A stretch of DNA of 64,000 bases, taken from the NCBI RefSeq assembly GCF_027244095.1, contig NC_069661.1, positions 175,134,501-175,198,500 of the forward strand. The letters run 5' to 3'. The translations under genes and the position numbers were made by a program. Below the pieces are notes generated by a model. It did no database searches, was not told the origin of the DNA, and saw nothing but the letters and a program-made list of their open reading frames with translations. This DNA is from Hemicordylus capensis. Its lineage: Eukaryota; Chordata; Lepidosauria; Squamata; Cordylidae. Position 1 is the first letter of the stretch; every line of letters starts with the position of its first letter. This document shows positions 53,616-64,000 of the stretch, piece by piece.

Positions 53616-56600
53616 AAGATTGCTCACATGTAACTGATGATCTGGTAGTGATCCATTGAATCCATTAGAATGGGTTCTGCACCCGCGCGGCAGCCTCTCG
53701 GTGTCGAGTTTCTACAGCTCATTTTTGGCTCCTGTGCCCCACCCCACGTGACCACGTGGTTATTTAAGGCGGGAGTAAGCGCAGGCACCTCGGAGACTGC
53801 AGAAGCAGTCTGACGAGTCGATGTAGGCAACTTCTACTGTGCAAAGGTACGTTCTACTGCGGAGAGGTGGTTCGGGAGGGTCTAATGAATGTCAATGGAT
53901 CACTACCAGATCATTAGTTACAGGTGAGCAACCTGTTTATCTGGTACGTGATCTGTTGGATCCATTAGAATGAGTGTTTGGTTAGCTCCTAAAGGAGGGA
54001 GCAGTGGACTTATTGAAACACCCTTTTTAGCACTGCTCTCCCTATATTTGCCTCTGCGGCAGAACGTAGATCAATTGCATAATGTTTCACGAATGGTATT
54101 TCAGAAGACCAAGTAGCTGCTTTACAAATGTCTTGGAATGATATGCCGGACAAGAAGGCTGTAGACGCACTATAAGCCCTTGTGGAATGTGCCCTTATGG
54201 ATTGTGGTGCCTTTACCTTCTATGAAGTGTAGGCCTGGTGAATGGCCTCCACTAACCAATGCGAAAGACGCTGTCTGGACAGGGCACGACCCATCGTGGC
54301 ACCTTTGTAAGATAAAAATAGTTTCTTTGATTTTCTGAATGATCTAGTCCTCGAGATAATACAGCAGTGCCCTTTGGACATCCAAGGAATGGAGTGCCTT
54401 TTTCTAATGGCGTGGCAGGCGACCTAAAGAAGGTAGGTAGCGCAATGGCTTGGTTGATATGGAAGGTAGTTACTATTTTAAGTAAGAAGGCAATGTCTGG
54501 GCGTAAGAGAACCTTATCTGGGTAGAACCGGGTATAAGGCATATCTATTCTTAATGCAGTAAGTTCACTCACCCTGCATGCAGTGGTGATGGCTACCAAG
54601 AAGGCAGTCTTGAAAGATACATGTAGTGTCGCCATACTCATTGGTTCAAAAGGCAGTTCCATCAGAGCAGAGAGGACCAGCGAGATGCTCCATTGCTCCA
54701 GCAGTCGATGTACTGGTGGATACAAGTTAGTGAGGCCTCTCAAAAAACTCTTGCTTAACGGATGGGAAAACAATGTTTTGCCTTCAGAGCCTGGATGCTT
54801 GGAAGACAGGGCAGTGAGATGAACCCTTATTGACACGTTGAAGAGACCAGAGTTCTTTAGGGATGTCAGATAAAGCAAGACTTCCCGAATGGTAGTTTTC
54901 CTGGGATGTAACCCACATCTCTTTGTGTAGGTCACAAACCTTTTCCACTTACTGATGTAGTTCTTGCGGGTAGACGGTTTGCGCTTATTCAGTAGGATCA
55001 TCCTTAACAGCTCCATGCTGTCAACTGGAGAGTGAGAACTTCCAGGTGAAGTATCCGTCCATCCTCTTGGATTAGGAGGTCCAGTAGGTTCAGAAGCCTC
55101 TGAAAAGTATGAGAAGTCAGTCTGAGCAAATGTGGAAACCATGCTTGGCGTGGCCACCACGGCGTGATCAAAATGTACCACACATTGCTGTTTAGTAGCC
55201 AACCCACTACCCTGCTCACAAGGGGCAAGGGGAGGAACATGTAAGTCTGATATAGGGACCAGTCCAATTGGAATATGTCCCCTAACGATTGTGGATCATG
55301 TCCTGCTCTGGAGCAGAACAGCGTGCACTTTGTGTTGTGCCTTGTAGCAAACAAGTCCACCTGTGGTTGTCCCCATAGACTGAATATCCCGTTCAGGTAT
55401 TTGCTGTTTAGCTCCCACCCATGCCTGGTCTCTATGGAGAAGGATCGGCTGAGTCCATCTGCTAGTACATTGTCTGTATCCTTGATGTGGATCGCCATTG
55501 GCGTAATGCTGTTCCTCATGCGCCAGTGCCAAATCTGAAGGCTCAGGGCACACAGGGACCTGGAGACTGTCCCTCCTTGTCTGTTTAGGTAGGCTATGGC
55601 TGTAGTGTCATCCAGCTGTAGCTGTACAACTCAGCCCCGCAGCATTGGAAGGAAGGCCTTCATTGACTGAAAAACTGCTAACAGTTATAGAAAATTTACA
55701 TGCAGGTGGTGCTGAGTGCATGTCCAGAGGCCTTGAGTCGTGGTGGCATTGCAATGACCACCCCACCCTAAAGGGAAGTATCCGTCGTGACCAAAACTGA
55801 TGGAGATTGAGCTTGAAAGGGCACTCCTCTGAGTAGTTTGGTCTTCTATGTCCACCAGGACAGTGAGCGTAGGACTGGCATAGGAACCAGTAGGCGTTTT
55901 ACTGGGCTGTCCCGGAGCAGGTTGAAGGACGAGAGGAACCACATCTGCAACTTGCTCATTTTCAGGTGGGTGTATCGAACAGTAGATTTGCAAGAGGCCA
56001 TCAGGCCCAATAGGCATTGTACTTGACAAGCTGGCTGCGAAGGATTGTCTTGAAAATGTTGAACCAGCAACGCAATGGTCTGGTAACAATCCTCTTAGCA
56101 CAGCCCCAATGTGCGAGATGATGGGCACCAGTGTGAGGTTGGATTTTTTTCAGTTGACCTGTATTCCTAGGTCCTGGAGAAGATGCAACATGTATTGAAT
56201 TTGCGAATGTAACTCGTTTTTGTCTTTTGATGACAGGAGCCAATTGTCAAGATAGGGGTACAGTTTCAGCCCCTTTGTTCATAAGTAGGCTACCACCACT
56301 GCCATGCACTTCGTAAAGACACGTGGGGCAGTGCAAAGTCCGAATGGTAGAACGTGGTACTGGTAAACCACATTTCCTACAGTGAACCGTAGATACTTCC
56401 GGAAGGATGGATGGATCCATATGTGAAAGTAGGCATCTTTTAGATCTAACGTCACTAGCCACCACTCTTGCAGTAGTGGTAGGATATCTTGTAACGTTGT
56501 CATGTGATACTTCTTCACTTGGACGTATTTGTTCAGATGTCTTAAGTCCATAATTGGTCAAATCCCTCCATCCTTTTTCAGGATTTGGAAATAATGGGAG

Positions 56601-59600
56601 TAAAACCCCTCCCGTCTCTGTGCCCATCACACCAACATGATTGCTTTCTTGCACAAGAGTTCTTGTACCTCCAAGGCCGGCGTTGCCTTCATGAAGCGGA
56701 TGCCCCAAAACCGTCAGCGAGCTTTGAACTCTATTGCATAACCGTACGTGATAATTTTCAGTACCCAGCGATCTGATGTTATGTGGCACCATGCTTACGC
56801 ATGACTTGCCAGCCTGATGGAGTTGGTGGCTAGTAGGGTCAGCTAGGTCTCGTTGTTGTTGTTCACCGGCCTCATGCTCTCCCTGATGTTCTGAGGAGGC
56901 GAGCAAAGGTGCGGTCCTAGGTGATGCGATGGGCTGTCCTGAATCTCAAAGCCACTGCTTGTTCTCCTGCACCTGCTTCCGTTGGCCCATTCAAAATTTT
57001 TCCTTCTGTTGAGTATTACATTTGTTGTAGGGCTGGTAAGATTTACAGTAGTCCCGACGGTCCTTTTGCCTATATATCGGACGAGGACAATAAAACAACC
57101 TCTGTTTTCCCCCATAGGATGTTGCGGCAGATGCAGAAGTTGTAAAAGTTTTGGCTGTAAACTTTGATTTTTTCATTTTTTCCATCGTTGCATCCGTCTC
57201 CTCTGAGAAAAGGCCCTTTCCTTCAAAAGGCAACCCCTCTATTTTGTCTTTCATGTTCTATTGGAGGGCAGCAGACCATAGCCAAGCATGTCATCTCAGA
57301 GTTATTGCTGTAGTGATGGATCTGGACTCTGATTCTGCCAGATGCTTGGCCGTGCTCAGTTGTTGGCAAGTGAGGTCAACTGCTTTTTGCAATGTCTTGC
57401 AGAATCTATTCTTAAGTCCTTCTGGTGACAGTGCATCCAAGTCCTTTTCCATAATTTCCCATATGCAATAGCTGTATTTTGCCATGCAGGCAGAGTAATT
57501 TGCCACTTTAACAGAGAGACAGGAGGTAGAGTATAACTTTCTTCCAATAATGTACAGTTTTCTCCCCTCCTTATCAACTGGGGTTGTATGCCTTCTCTCT
57601 GACCTTGAACTAGTTGCACAATCAATGACCAAGGAGTTTGGGATTGGATGTTTGAACAGGTACATGTTTCTTGTACCCGATATAGGCCCTCCAAGCATGT
57701 TGACATATGAGTAGAAGTGTGTGGTACTTGCTATGCGCATTGTGCCGCATTAGAGATTATGGATAGCAGCGGTAAAGCAACAGGTTGGGCAGGTTGGGAC
57801 TGCTGCATGAAATTGTAGACTGGGTTGTCTATGGTTTTTAGCTGAGAAGACAAATCCAGACCCAGCACAGAAGCCATCTGCTTTACATGCGAGTGGTATG
57901 CTTTCAGCTCTTCCATTGGTGAAATGTGGACCGGAGTCGCCACATCTGGGGATGGATCCGCCTCCATGGTTTCTACATCTGATTCGAAATCAGAGGAACC
58001 ACGGTGACTGTCTCCAGAGCCGTCATCATACCGGGTCCGACTTGATGGCGGTGTATCCGGTGATGTGGCGGAGGAACCAATGCTGTCAAGGGTTCAGTTT
58101 GTGTCACCGAGGTGACAAATTTTTTTACCGTCATATGGGAACAGCTAGTGGCAGTAATAGGCAGAGGAGTTTGAGTGGAAGCCGTTTTCAGCGTTTTTAC
58201 AGGCATGGCAGGAGCATCACCTGCTGACAGTGGGCGTATGTGAAGTGGTGCAGGACCTATTTTAGGCTCTCGAACCAAGGAGTCAGCTAACTGTCGAATT
58301 ACAGAGTCTGCTGGCCTTCACGTCCGGTCCTCTTGGAAGTCATGCCCGGCGAGGTGGTACCTGGCAAGGCCGTCTCTTTTGATGGTGTTACAGCATGGCT
58401 AAAACCACAAGTGTGCCATGGTGTAGGAGAGTTGTGTGGACATCAGCAACCCAGGAACTGGGGTAGAAACAGGCGCTTGGTTGTCATCAGAGCATGGAAA
58501 CCCGTGAAAAGTTGAGGGGGTAGTTGTTGAGTTCAGCATCTTTAGAAGAGGTTCTAAAGGAGCCGCCTCCGCATCAGAGAGATCATCTTCTTCCAAAGAG
58601 AAGGTCATGAGAGCCCAGAACTGAGGCGTCACGGTGGTGATATTAGCTGGTGTGTTCAATACCGATGGCTTTTCCCCATCCCTCGACATTGAGGGGGACC
58701 TGTTAGGAGTTGGAGCATGCCCCAGATCACGGGCGGACGGTATCGTGGCCATCAACGCTGGCGCAGCAGTCATTACCACCTCCCTCAATGTCGATGTCGA
58801 TGAGATCGCTACCGACAGCACCGGGTCTCTCAATGTTGACAATGGTTTTACTTGCCGACTTGATGGAGACGTTCCTCTCGGCATCGATGTCAAGCGGATT
58901 GGTGTTTTCGGTTTTGACGGAGCTGATTTATCTGACACCAACTGCGCCATCGATGCCAAAACAAAGACCACCTCTTGAGCCGATTTTGGCGATGGCATCG
59001 AACTTGAGGTAGACCATCTTCACGCTTGTTTTGTGGGCTTTTTGTCGGCCGCCATTTTGTCACCCGGCCTTTTTAAGGACTTATGGGTTGTCTCGGCGGG
59101 CGCAGAGGTTTTAGACTGGGCCGAACCTAGGGCCCTCACACCTTGTGGAGATTTGGACGAGGTGGAGGGCGCAGTTAAGGCATCGTCATAAAGTGCCTCC
59201 CTTAAGCAAAGTTCTTGATTCCTCCTCGTCTCCTTTGAAAAGGACTGACAAACTTTGCAGGCCGAAGTTACATGGGCTTCCCACAAGCACAACAGGCATA
59301 AGCTGTGACTGTCCTTAAAAGGCAATTTCACCTTACACTTAGTGCAGTGCTTGAATGTTTTTTTCCCTTTAGGGGTATCCATTGTACTCACTTCTTAAAC
59401 TGTCTGTGGTCAGACAGCCAGAAATCCGTCCACTCTTTCGACGATCAAAATTGACAGGCAAGGGCAGAAAACAGAAATGGTCCAAGGTCAAATCTATCAA
59501 TCAGTCAGTCCAAATCACAAATCCAGAGAACAGCCAAATAACGGTCCGAAGTCACAACAAAGTCAATCAGCAGAACTTTTTGAATAAGATAGCAGGGAAC

Positions 59601-59812
59601 CAGAATGAAGGAGCAGCAGAAATCGCGAGTGATCCCTACGGCGGTCTCCAAGGAACTGAGGTGCCTGCGCTTCCTCCTGCCTTAAATAACCATGTGGTCA
59701 CGTGGGGTGGGGCGCAGGCGCCGAAAAGGAGCTGTAGAAACTCACCACCGAGAGGCTTCTGCGCAGGCGCAGAACCCATTCTAATGGATTCAATGGATCA
59801 TGTACCAGATTA
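53616..59812 (-). mobile_element. DIRS-type tyrosine-recombinase retroelement (copy 2, different subfamily), decayed
   Basis: About 6.2 kb on the - strand with inverted terminal repeats (about 53616-53800 and 59640-59812, roughly 90% alike by eye) and an internal complementary region near 53880-53985. Parts in - strand order: a gag-like region (about 59390-57000) with the same N-terminal Cys cluster (TKCKVKLPFKDSHSLCLLCL), reverse transcriptase (about 56900-55850; VTLDLKDAYFHIWIHPSFRK), RNase H and methyltransferase-like domain (about 55850-55100; VDLFATRHNTKCTLFCSRAG), and tyrosine recombinase (about 55100-54050; TACRVSELTALRIDMPYTRF). Sequence clearly differs from copy 1 across its length. 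It is broken, with several breaks, and older than copy 1. Treated as a fossil. Confidence 0.88.
53880..53985. repeat. DIRS copy 2 internal complementary region
   Basis: It joins sequence matching the right and left ends in reverse ('ggatcactaccagatcatta', 'gttacaggtgagcaacctgt', 'ttatctggtacgtgatctgt', 'ggatccattagaatgagtg'). This shows the same replication design as copy 1. Confidence 0.8.
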
Positions 59813-59940
59813 TACACATTTCCCTGCACTTGCTTCCATGCAAGTGTTGGTAACTTCATTTAAGTGAACAAGTAAGTCCACTCACAGTTGACAACAAAAT
59901 ATACTGGTAGAGTACACAGATGCTCTGACATGGCTTAAAC

Positions 59941-60016
59941 CAGGGATTCTCAACGTTGGGTCCCCAGATGTTATTGGACTTCAACTCCCATAATCCCCAG
60001 CCCCAGTGGCCTTTAA
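59941..60016. mobile_element. Half of a hAT-type palindromic MITE
   Basis: 'cagggattctcaacgttggg' through 'ccagccccagtggccttt' matches the left arm of the element at 33095-33230; the right arm is missing. Confidence 0.75.
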
Positions 60017-61220
60017 CAGTGAACAATTTCCATCCTGGATTTTTATTAATCTCCTTTGTGCTTTCCCTTAATTGACCTTATTAAGGGTTGAGCCAAAGAG
60101 TTTGGGATAGCATTTTTATACAAACACTTTCACAAATTTGCAAAAAGATCCTCTCCTTGGTAATGTTTCAAGTGGGGCAGCTATAACAGGAGCAAAAGTG
60201 TTTGAATGATAGCAGGATTGCTCTCATGCTAATGAACTTCATGGAAACATCTTGCAGTCAAATCTGATTGCCCTCATTCTGGTATTTTGCTATCACATTT
60301 ATAGCATGATCCCCCAGCTACCAGGAATCACAATACCGGAAGAGTAGGAAAACAAAAAGGTACCAGAAGCTTTTCTGGTTGTGAACCAGTTGTGTACAGG
60401 TAGCAAACAAGACAATTAGCAGGAATTCCAGGAAAGTATTTGTCCTTTTTTTTTTTAATTCCCCCAAATTTCACAAGCATTTAAGTCCCTAAATCAATGA
60501 ACTTTCTAGGCTGTGAACAAAAGGTACAAGCTGATATGGTGTGCAGTTCCAAGGGAGATGTAAGACATTGGCACCACCGATGGAAGCAGATCTGGAAGCA
60601 AATCTGGAAGATGTGATACCACTGCATAAAACTGTGTTGCTGTATTTCTTCCCATTGTAGCAAATGGGGAAAACTGCATTAACGCTAGTACCACTAGCAC
60701 TGATTCCCTACAGTGGTACTACTGCCTCTTGGCCCGCAGCAGCAGCGATGCCAATGTCTTCCATCCCCCTTGTCAGCCAAAATGTTCAACTACTTCTAGG
60801 CAGTATTATTGAGAACACAAAAGAAATTGACACATTTGTTTTTTCTGTTCTCCAATGGTTTCATGGAGAAGAACTCCAACCTATGTGAAAGAAAATCCAA
60901 AACTAACCCACAACAGTGCAACAAGGATGTATAGGTGTGTTCATGCTTTTTGTGCAACTGTTATGAGCACCTATTTGGGAGGATCCATCTTGAGCAACAA
61001 GATATTCCCTTGCTCCATGCCTGGGGGCAGTTTGGAGGCTGCTTCTGTAAGTACAGGAAAAAGCCCTTACAACAAATGATGAACAGTCCAAGCCTACTCA
61101 GTCTTTAGCACTGACCTGCAAGTCAATAACATTGTCTTTCAAATTTCACTTAGAAGTAACATTGACCAGATAAGAAGCCATTTGTGGAACAGTCTAGTCA
61201 ATTTCACCATGCCATTGACT
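60017..61220. other. Intergenic, nothing recognised
   Basis: AT-rich sequence between two hAT-like MITEs. No gene or named repeat. Confidence 0.5.
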
Positions 61221-61224
61221 AATA

Positions 61225-61356
61225 CAGGGGTTCCCAATCTGTTGTATTCCAGATATTGCTGAACTACAATTCCCATCATCCCCAGCTAAAATTTACTGTA
61301 GCTAGGGATGATGGGAGTTCAGCAGTGTCTGGAGTACCATGGGTTGGGAACTCCTG
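61225..61356. mobile_element. hAT-type palindromic MITE, second family
   Basis: 132 bp with ends 'caggggttcccaat' and 'ttgggaactcctg', and arms that fold along their length ('tgctgaactacaattcccat' against 'atgatgggagttcagcagtg'). End words resemble hAT. Flanking 8-mers (gactaata, ggcttctc) do not match, so no target duplication survives. Confidence 0.75.
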
Positions 61357-61885
61357 GGCTTCTCAATTTAGAACCATGATAGGAATTAACTATCATACTT
61401 CTTCCTTCCCTATAAAGAGTTATATAGTTACAAAGTTCCCAACTATGGTGTGGTGAACACACTGATTGGATTGAGACCAGCACTGAGACCCCAAAGGGCG
61501 AAGCTTAGGCCTGTATCTGGGATTGCTGTTTTGCAAGAAAATGGAGTGTGAACTTTGGCTCTGCTGAGCCAAAGTAACTGAATGAAATGAAATGGTTTAT
61601 TCTATAGTCAAGGCCCGACAAGAGGGGAAGACTCACCCCTCCCTGCTCTGGAGTTTGTTCATGCATTGCACTATGCCAAGGGTAATCATGGGAACCAGCT
61701 TGAAATTTGCTAAGAGTAATCATATTTAGGTCGTCTTAGGAAGCAACACATAGATATCAGTACCTACATATTTTAGGGGTACATTATATTCACACAGTTA
61801 GCTGCTGAACCTCCTTGCATGCTATCTCTTAACACATTTCTTGGAACTGAAGGCTACCTGCTCTGCTCTGAGATGACCACAAACC
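61357..61885. other. Intergenic, nothing recognised
   Basis: No gene or named repeat seen. Confidence 0.4.
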
Positions 61886-61887
61886 TG

Positions 61888-62750
61888 TCAAGCGGGACAA
61901 AAATAGGAATGTTCTGAGAACATCAAAAGGGAAACAGCTCCATCTGAGTCAGTAAACAAGTGCCGGATACGAACCACAAGAATGGTAGACTCCTTCACCA
62001 AATATGGTAAGAGAGTCCTGGAGGATGAACCGGAGTTGCTGATATCACACTGGGGACACAGAGGGACATGATATGACTGTTTCTGATATGAATAATGGGC
62101 CGGGAAGAAGGTATAAAGAGGCGAGACACACACGGCAGAAGGGAAGGCATGCTCTCACTCTGTTGGAGGAGTAGCATATAGCCCCTATCCTGTGAAGGTA
62201 GCTGGCGCCCAACAGATTGCTGGAATTGCCCCGCTCTCTAAAATCGGAGTGACCTGCATTCCTGCATACTCAATCACTCTGCCAAGACACCTGGACAGAT
62301 GGAAGCCTCTCTGCACACCCAAGATTTCCATTCCTGAATCTCACAGCCGGCGACCCGGTAATTATACTTGCAGCTGTTGCCTTCAGCCCAGCATCTTCTA
62401 AACTAACATTCCTGTCCAACCCCCCTCCCCTTGTCCCATGGATCTCTCCCTCTCCCCCTTCTGCCTCCCAGACCTTCCTTAGCCCGTGCCTGTCAGCTAT
62501 CAGTGAGCCAGCATACTCACTTCAGCCTGCTCTCCCCCATCCCTCCTCCCCTTCCTCTGTTCTCAGCTCATTCACTCTGGACTGTCAGCCCTGAGGCCAG
62601 AATGGGCACCTCCTCTCTTTTCTGCACTTCCTCTTCACCCATTCCCCCTCCCCGTCCTTTGTCTTATGCCTGATTTTTGATCTCTTTTCTCCTACTCTCT
62701 GCCTAAATTCGAAACTGTAAATGTTGTGTCTTAGCTAAAGAACAGCTGTG

Positions 62751-62815
<65 letters not shown>

Positions 62816-63115
62816 TTCATTGCTAGTGAGAGGGGAAATGATTTTAACTGTTACTGAACCAATTGATTGATTTTGCTTCTGTCTTTAATTGCTTAGATGT
62901 AACCATTTGCCTTAATAAAACTAATAAAACTACAGTTGTGTGTGACGTCTCTCCTCCTCCTCCTCAATCTTGATTCCTCCATGACCTCAGAGCCGAACCA
63001 GGGGTAGCCTCTGTTAGCTAGGTTGGGAAGGGCTATGTGCTCCCTCTCTCCCTTGCAGGGCGGGGTGGTCGTGGCCGGCATTGCAGCCTGTTCACAACAA
63101 TGGATTGAAGCTAAT
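61888..63115 (+). repeat. Possible solo LTR (retrovirus-like), low confidence
   Basis: The block has a TATA-like 'ggtataaagaggcg' near 62109 and two AATAAA words near 62915-62930 followed by a GT-rich stretch, the layout of U3-R-U5. No internal virus genes flank it, so it would be a solo LTR fossil. Ends and family are not secure. Confidence 0.3.
62754..62813. repeat. (TC)n(CA)n compound microsatellite
   Basis: About 15 TC units (62754-62784) run directly into about 14 CA units (62785-62813) without interruption. Confidence 0.95.
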
Positions 63116-64000
63116 GCCATAGTAGCACTAAGAGTGGACATGTTCCCATTCCTCAGCATTTCTTAATGAATATCATAGTGTTGTTTTATCATGACTAGTT
63201 GCAAGTTCAAAAGACCCCAAATTATGGGACCTCTCCCATCGAGCAAAGCACTGTTTTATGCACAATAACCCCCACGACTAGAGGATGAATGATGCCCCAG
63301 CCCCAGCATAAATACGTAATGCAGATGGAGGTAGCATAATTTTGGAACCTGTGGAGCTACTGCCATGCAGCAGTAACTCAGGGTCCTGGGTGCTGTGCCA
63401 GGGGAGTGAAATATAAATACACACAATATGCCAAAATAGCCCTTTTCTGAGGAATGGGTGACATTTTATGGAATGTCTGTTTGTAAAATATCACTTGCAT
63501 GATCAGTTTGCAAAGCTTCCTGGCTCAATTTCTAAGCACATTTTGTTGAAAAGTTGTCAGGACACATTTTATGGCTCTTTAATGCTTAATGTGGATATGT
63601 TCACAGAGATTATTTTGTGTTTTGCCATGTAACATCACAGTACTATTGCTGAACTTGGTCCTTAACAGTTCTTCTGGCACATTTATTGAATTTACTTCTG
63701 AACATTTACTTCATGCAGTTCTGAAGCCTTATTGATAAGTCTTGAAATCATTTCCTAGGAAACAGAAGAAAAATTGCTTTATCAGTATGTTTATGTACTT
63801 TGGCATTCTTTTAACAACCACCAAAATTTAACCAGACCCCCTAACTGATATAGCACTTATGCTCTGCTGTATTGATATTTCTCAGAATAATGATTTCTGT
63901 AGATAATTATTATTTGCACATCAAATGAAAGTCCAATTGTCATCCTAGCTAAAGATGTTTTCTGATGAGGCAGCAAATTTAAATGGGAACATTATGACAC
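63116..64000. other. Right edge of window, nothing recognised
   Basis: AT-rich sequence with no gene, splice structure or named repeat. Confidence 0.5.

Noticed and set aside
61217-61364. Target duplication for the MITE at 61225-61356
   Set aside because: The flanking 8-mers gactaata and ggcttctc do not match.
24421-64000. Search for LSMEM1, the expected next neighbour of TMEM168
   Set aside because: No frame on either strand shows its single-pass membrane segment or conserved tail; the gene probably lies beyond the right edge.

Overview
This window is vertebrate nuclear DNA, most likely from a squamate reptile (lizard or snake). It carries two intron-containing host genes whose proteins match the amniote genes BMT2 (SAMTOR) and TMEM168, arranged head to tail on the + strand. 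This is the same neighbour pair as on human 7q31. The reptile call rests on the repeats: tRNA-derived SINEs of squamate type, CR1/L2-clade LINE tails, a full-length L1, small foldback transposons, and two DIRS-type tyrosine-recombinase retroelements.

Layout. 1-4467 is BMT2 intron 1; exon 1 lies to the left of the window. BMT2 coding exons are at 4468-4609, 20227-20391, 21997-22111 and 22769-23398, followed by about 1 kb of 3' UTR. The large intron 4610-20226 has been swollen by an L1 on the - strand (7121-19227) flanked by a 17-bp target duplication. The L1 was itself split by a 6.4-kb DIRS element on the + strand (11203-17587). 24.4-29.5 kb is intergenic. A CpG-rich promoter and non-coding first exon of TMEM168 end at the splice donor after 30009. 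The TMEM168 coding exons are at 31802-32938 (within exon 2, from 31672), 34916-35058, 36903-37177 and 41075-41622, and together encode 700 residues.

Downstream of TMEM168 (41.6-64 kb) no host gene is visible. The region holds foldback MITEs, a 5'-truncated CR1/L2 LINE on the - strand (about 47.0-49.2 kb), SINEs, a second and more decayed DIRS element on the - strand (about 53.62-59.81 kb), hAT-like palindromes, a possible LTR, and a TC/CA microsatellite.

Function. BMT2/SAMTOR is an S-adenosylmethionine sensor that links methionine status to mTORC1 through GATOR1-KICSTOR; both glycine and aspartate residues needed for SAM binding in the human protein are present. TMEM168 is a multi-pass membrane protein of poorly known function. 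The two genes are neighbours but nothing here shows a shared pathway. The TMEM168 leader carries two tandem upstream ORFs that overlap as TGATG.

The most unusual structure is the DIRS-in-L1 nest. It includes the internal complementary region expected for DIRS replication and a loxP-like inverted repeat at the element junction that is conserved in the second, divergent DIRS copy. No prokaryotic features, CRISPR arrays or rRNA genes were seen.
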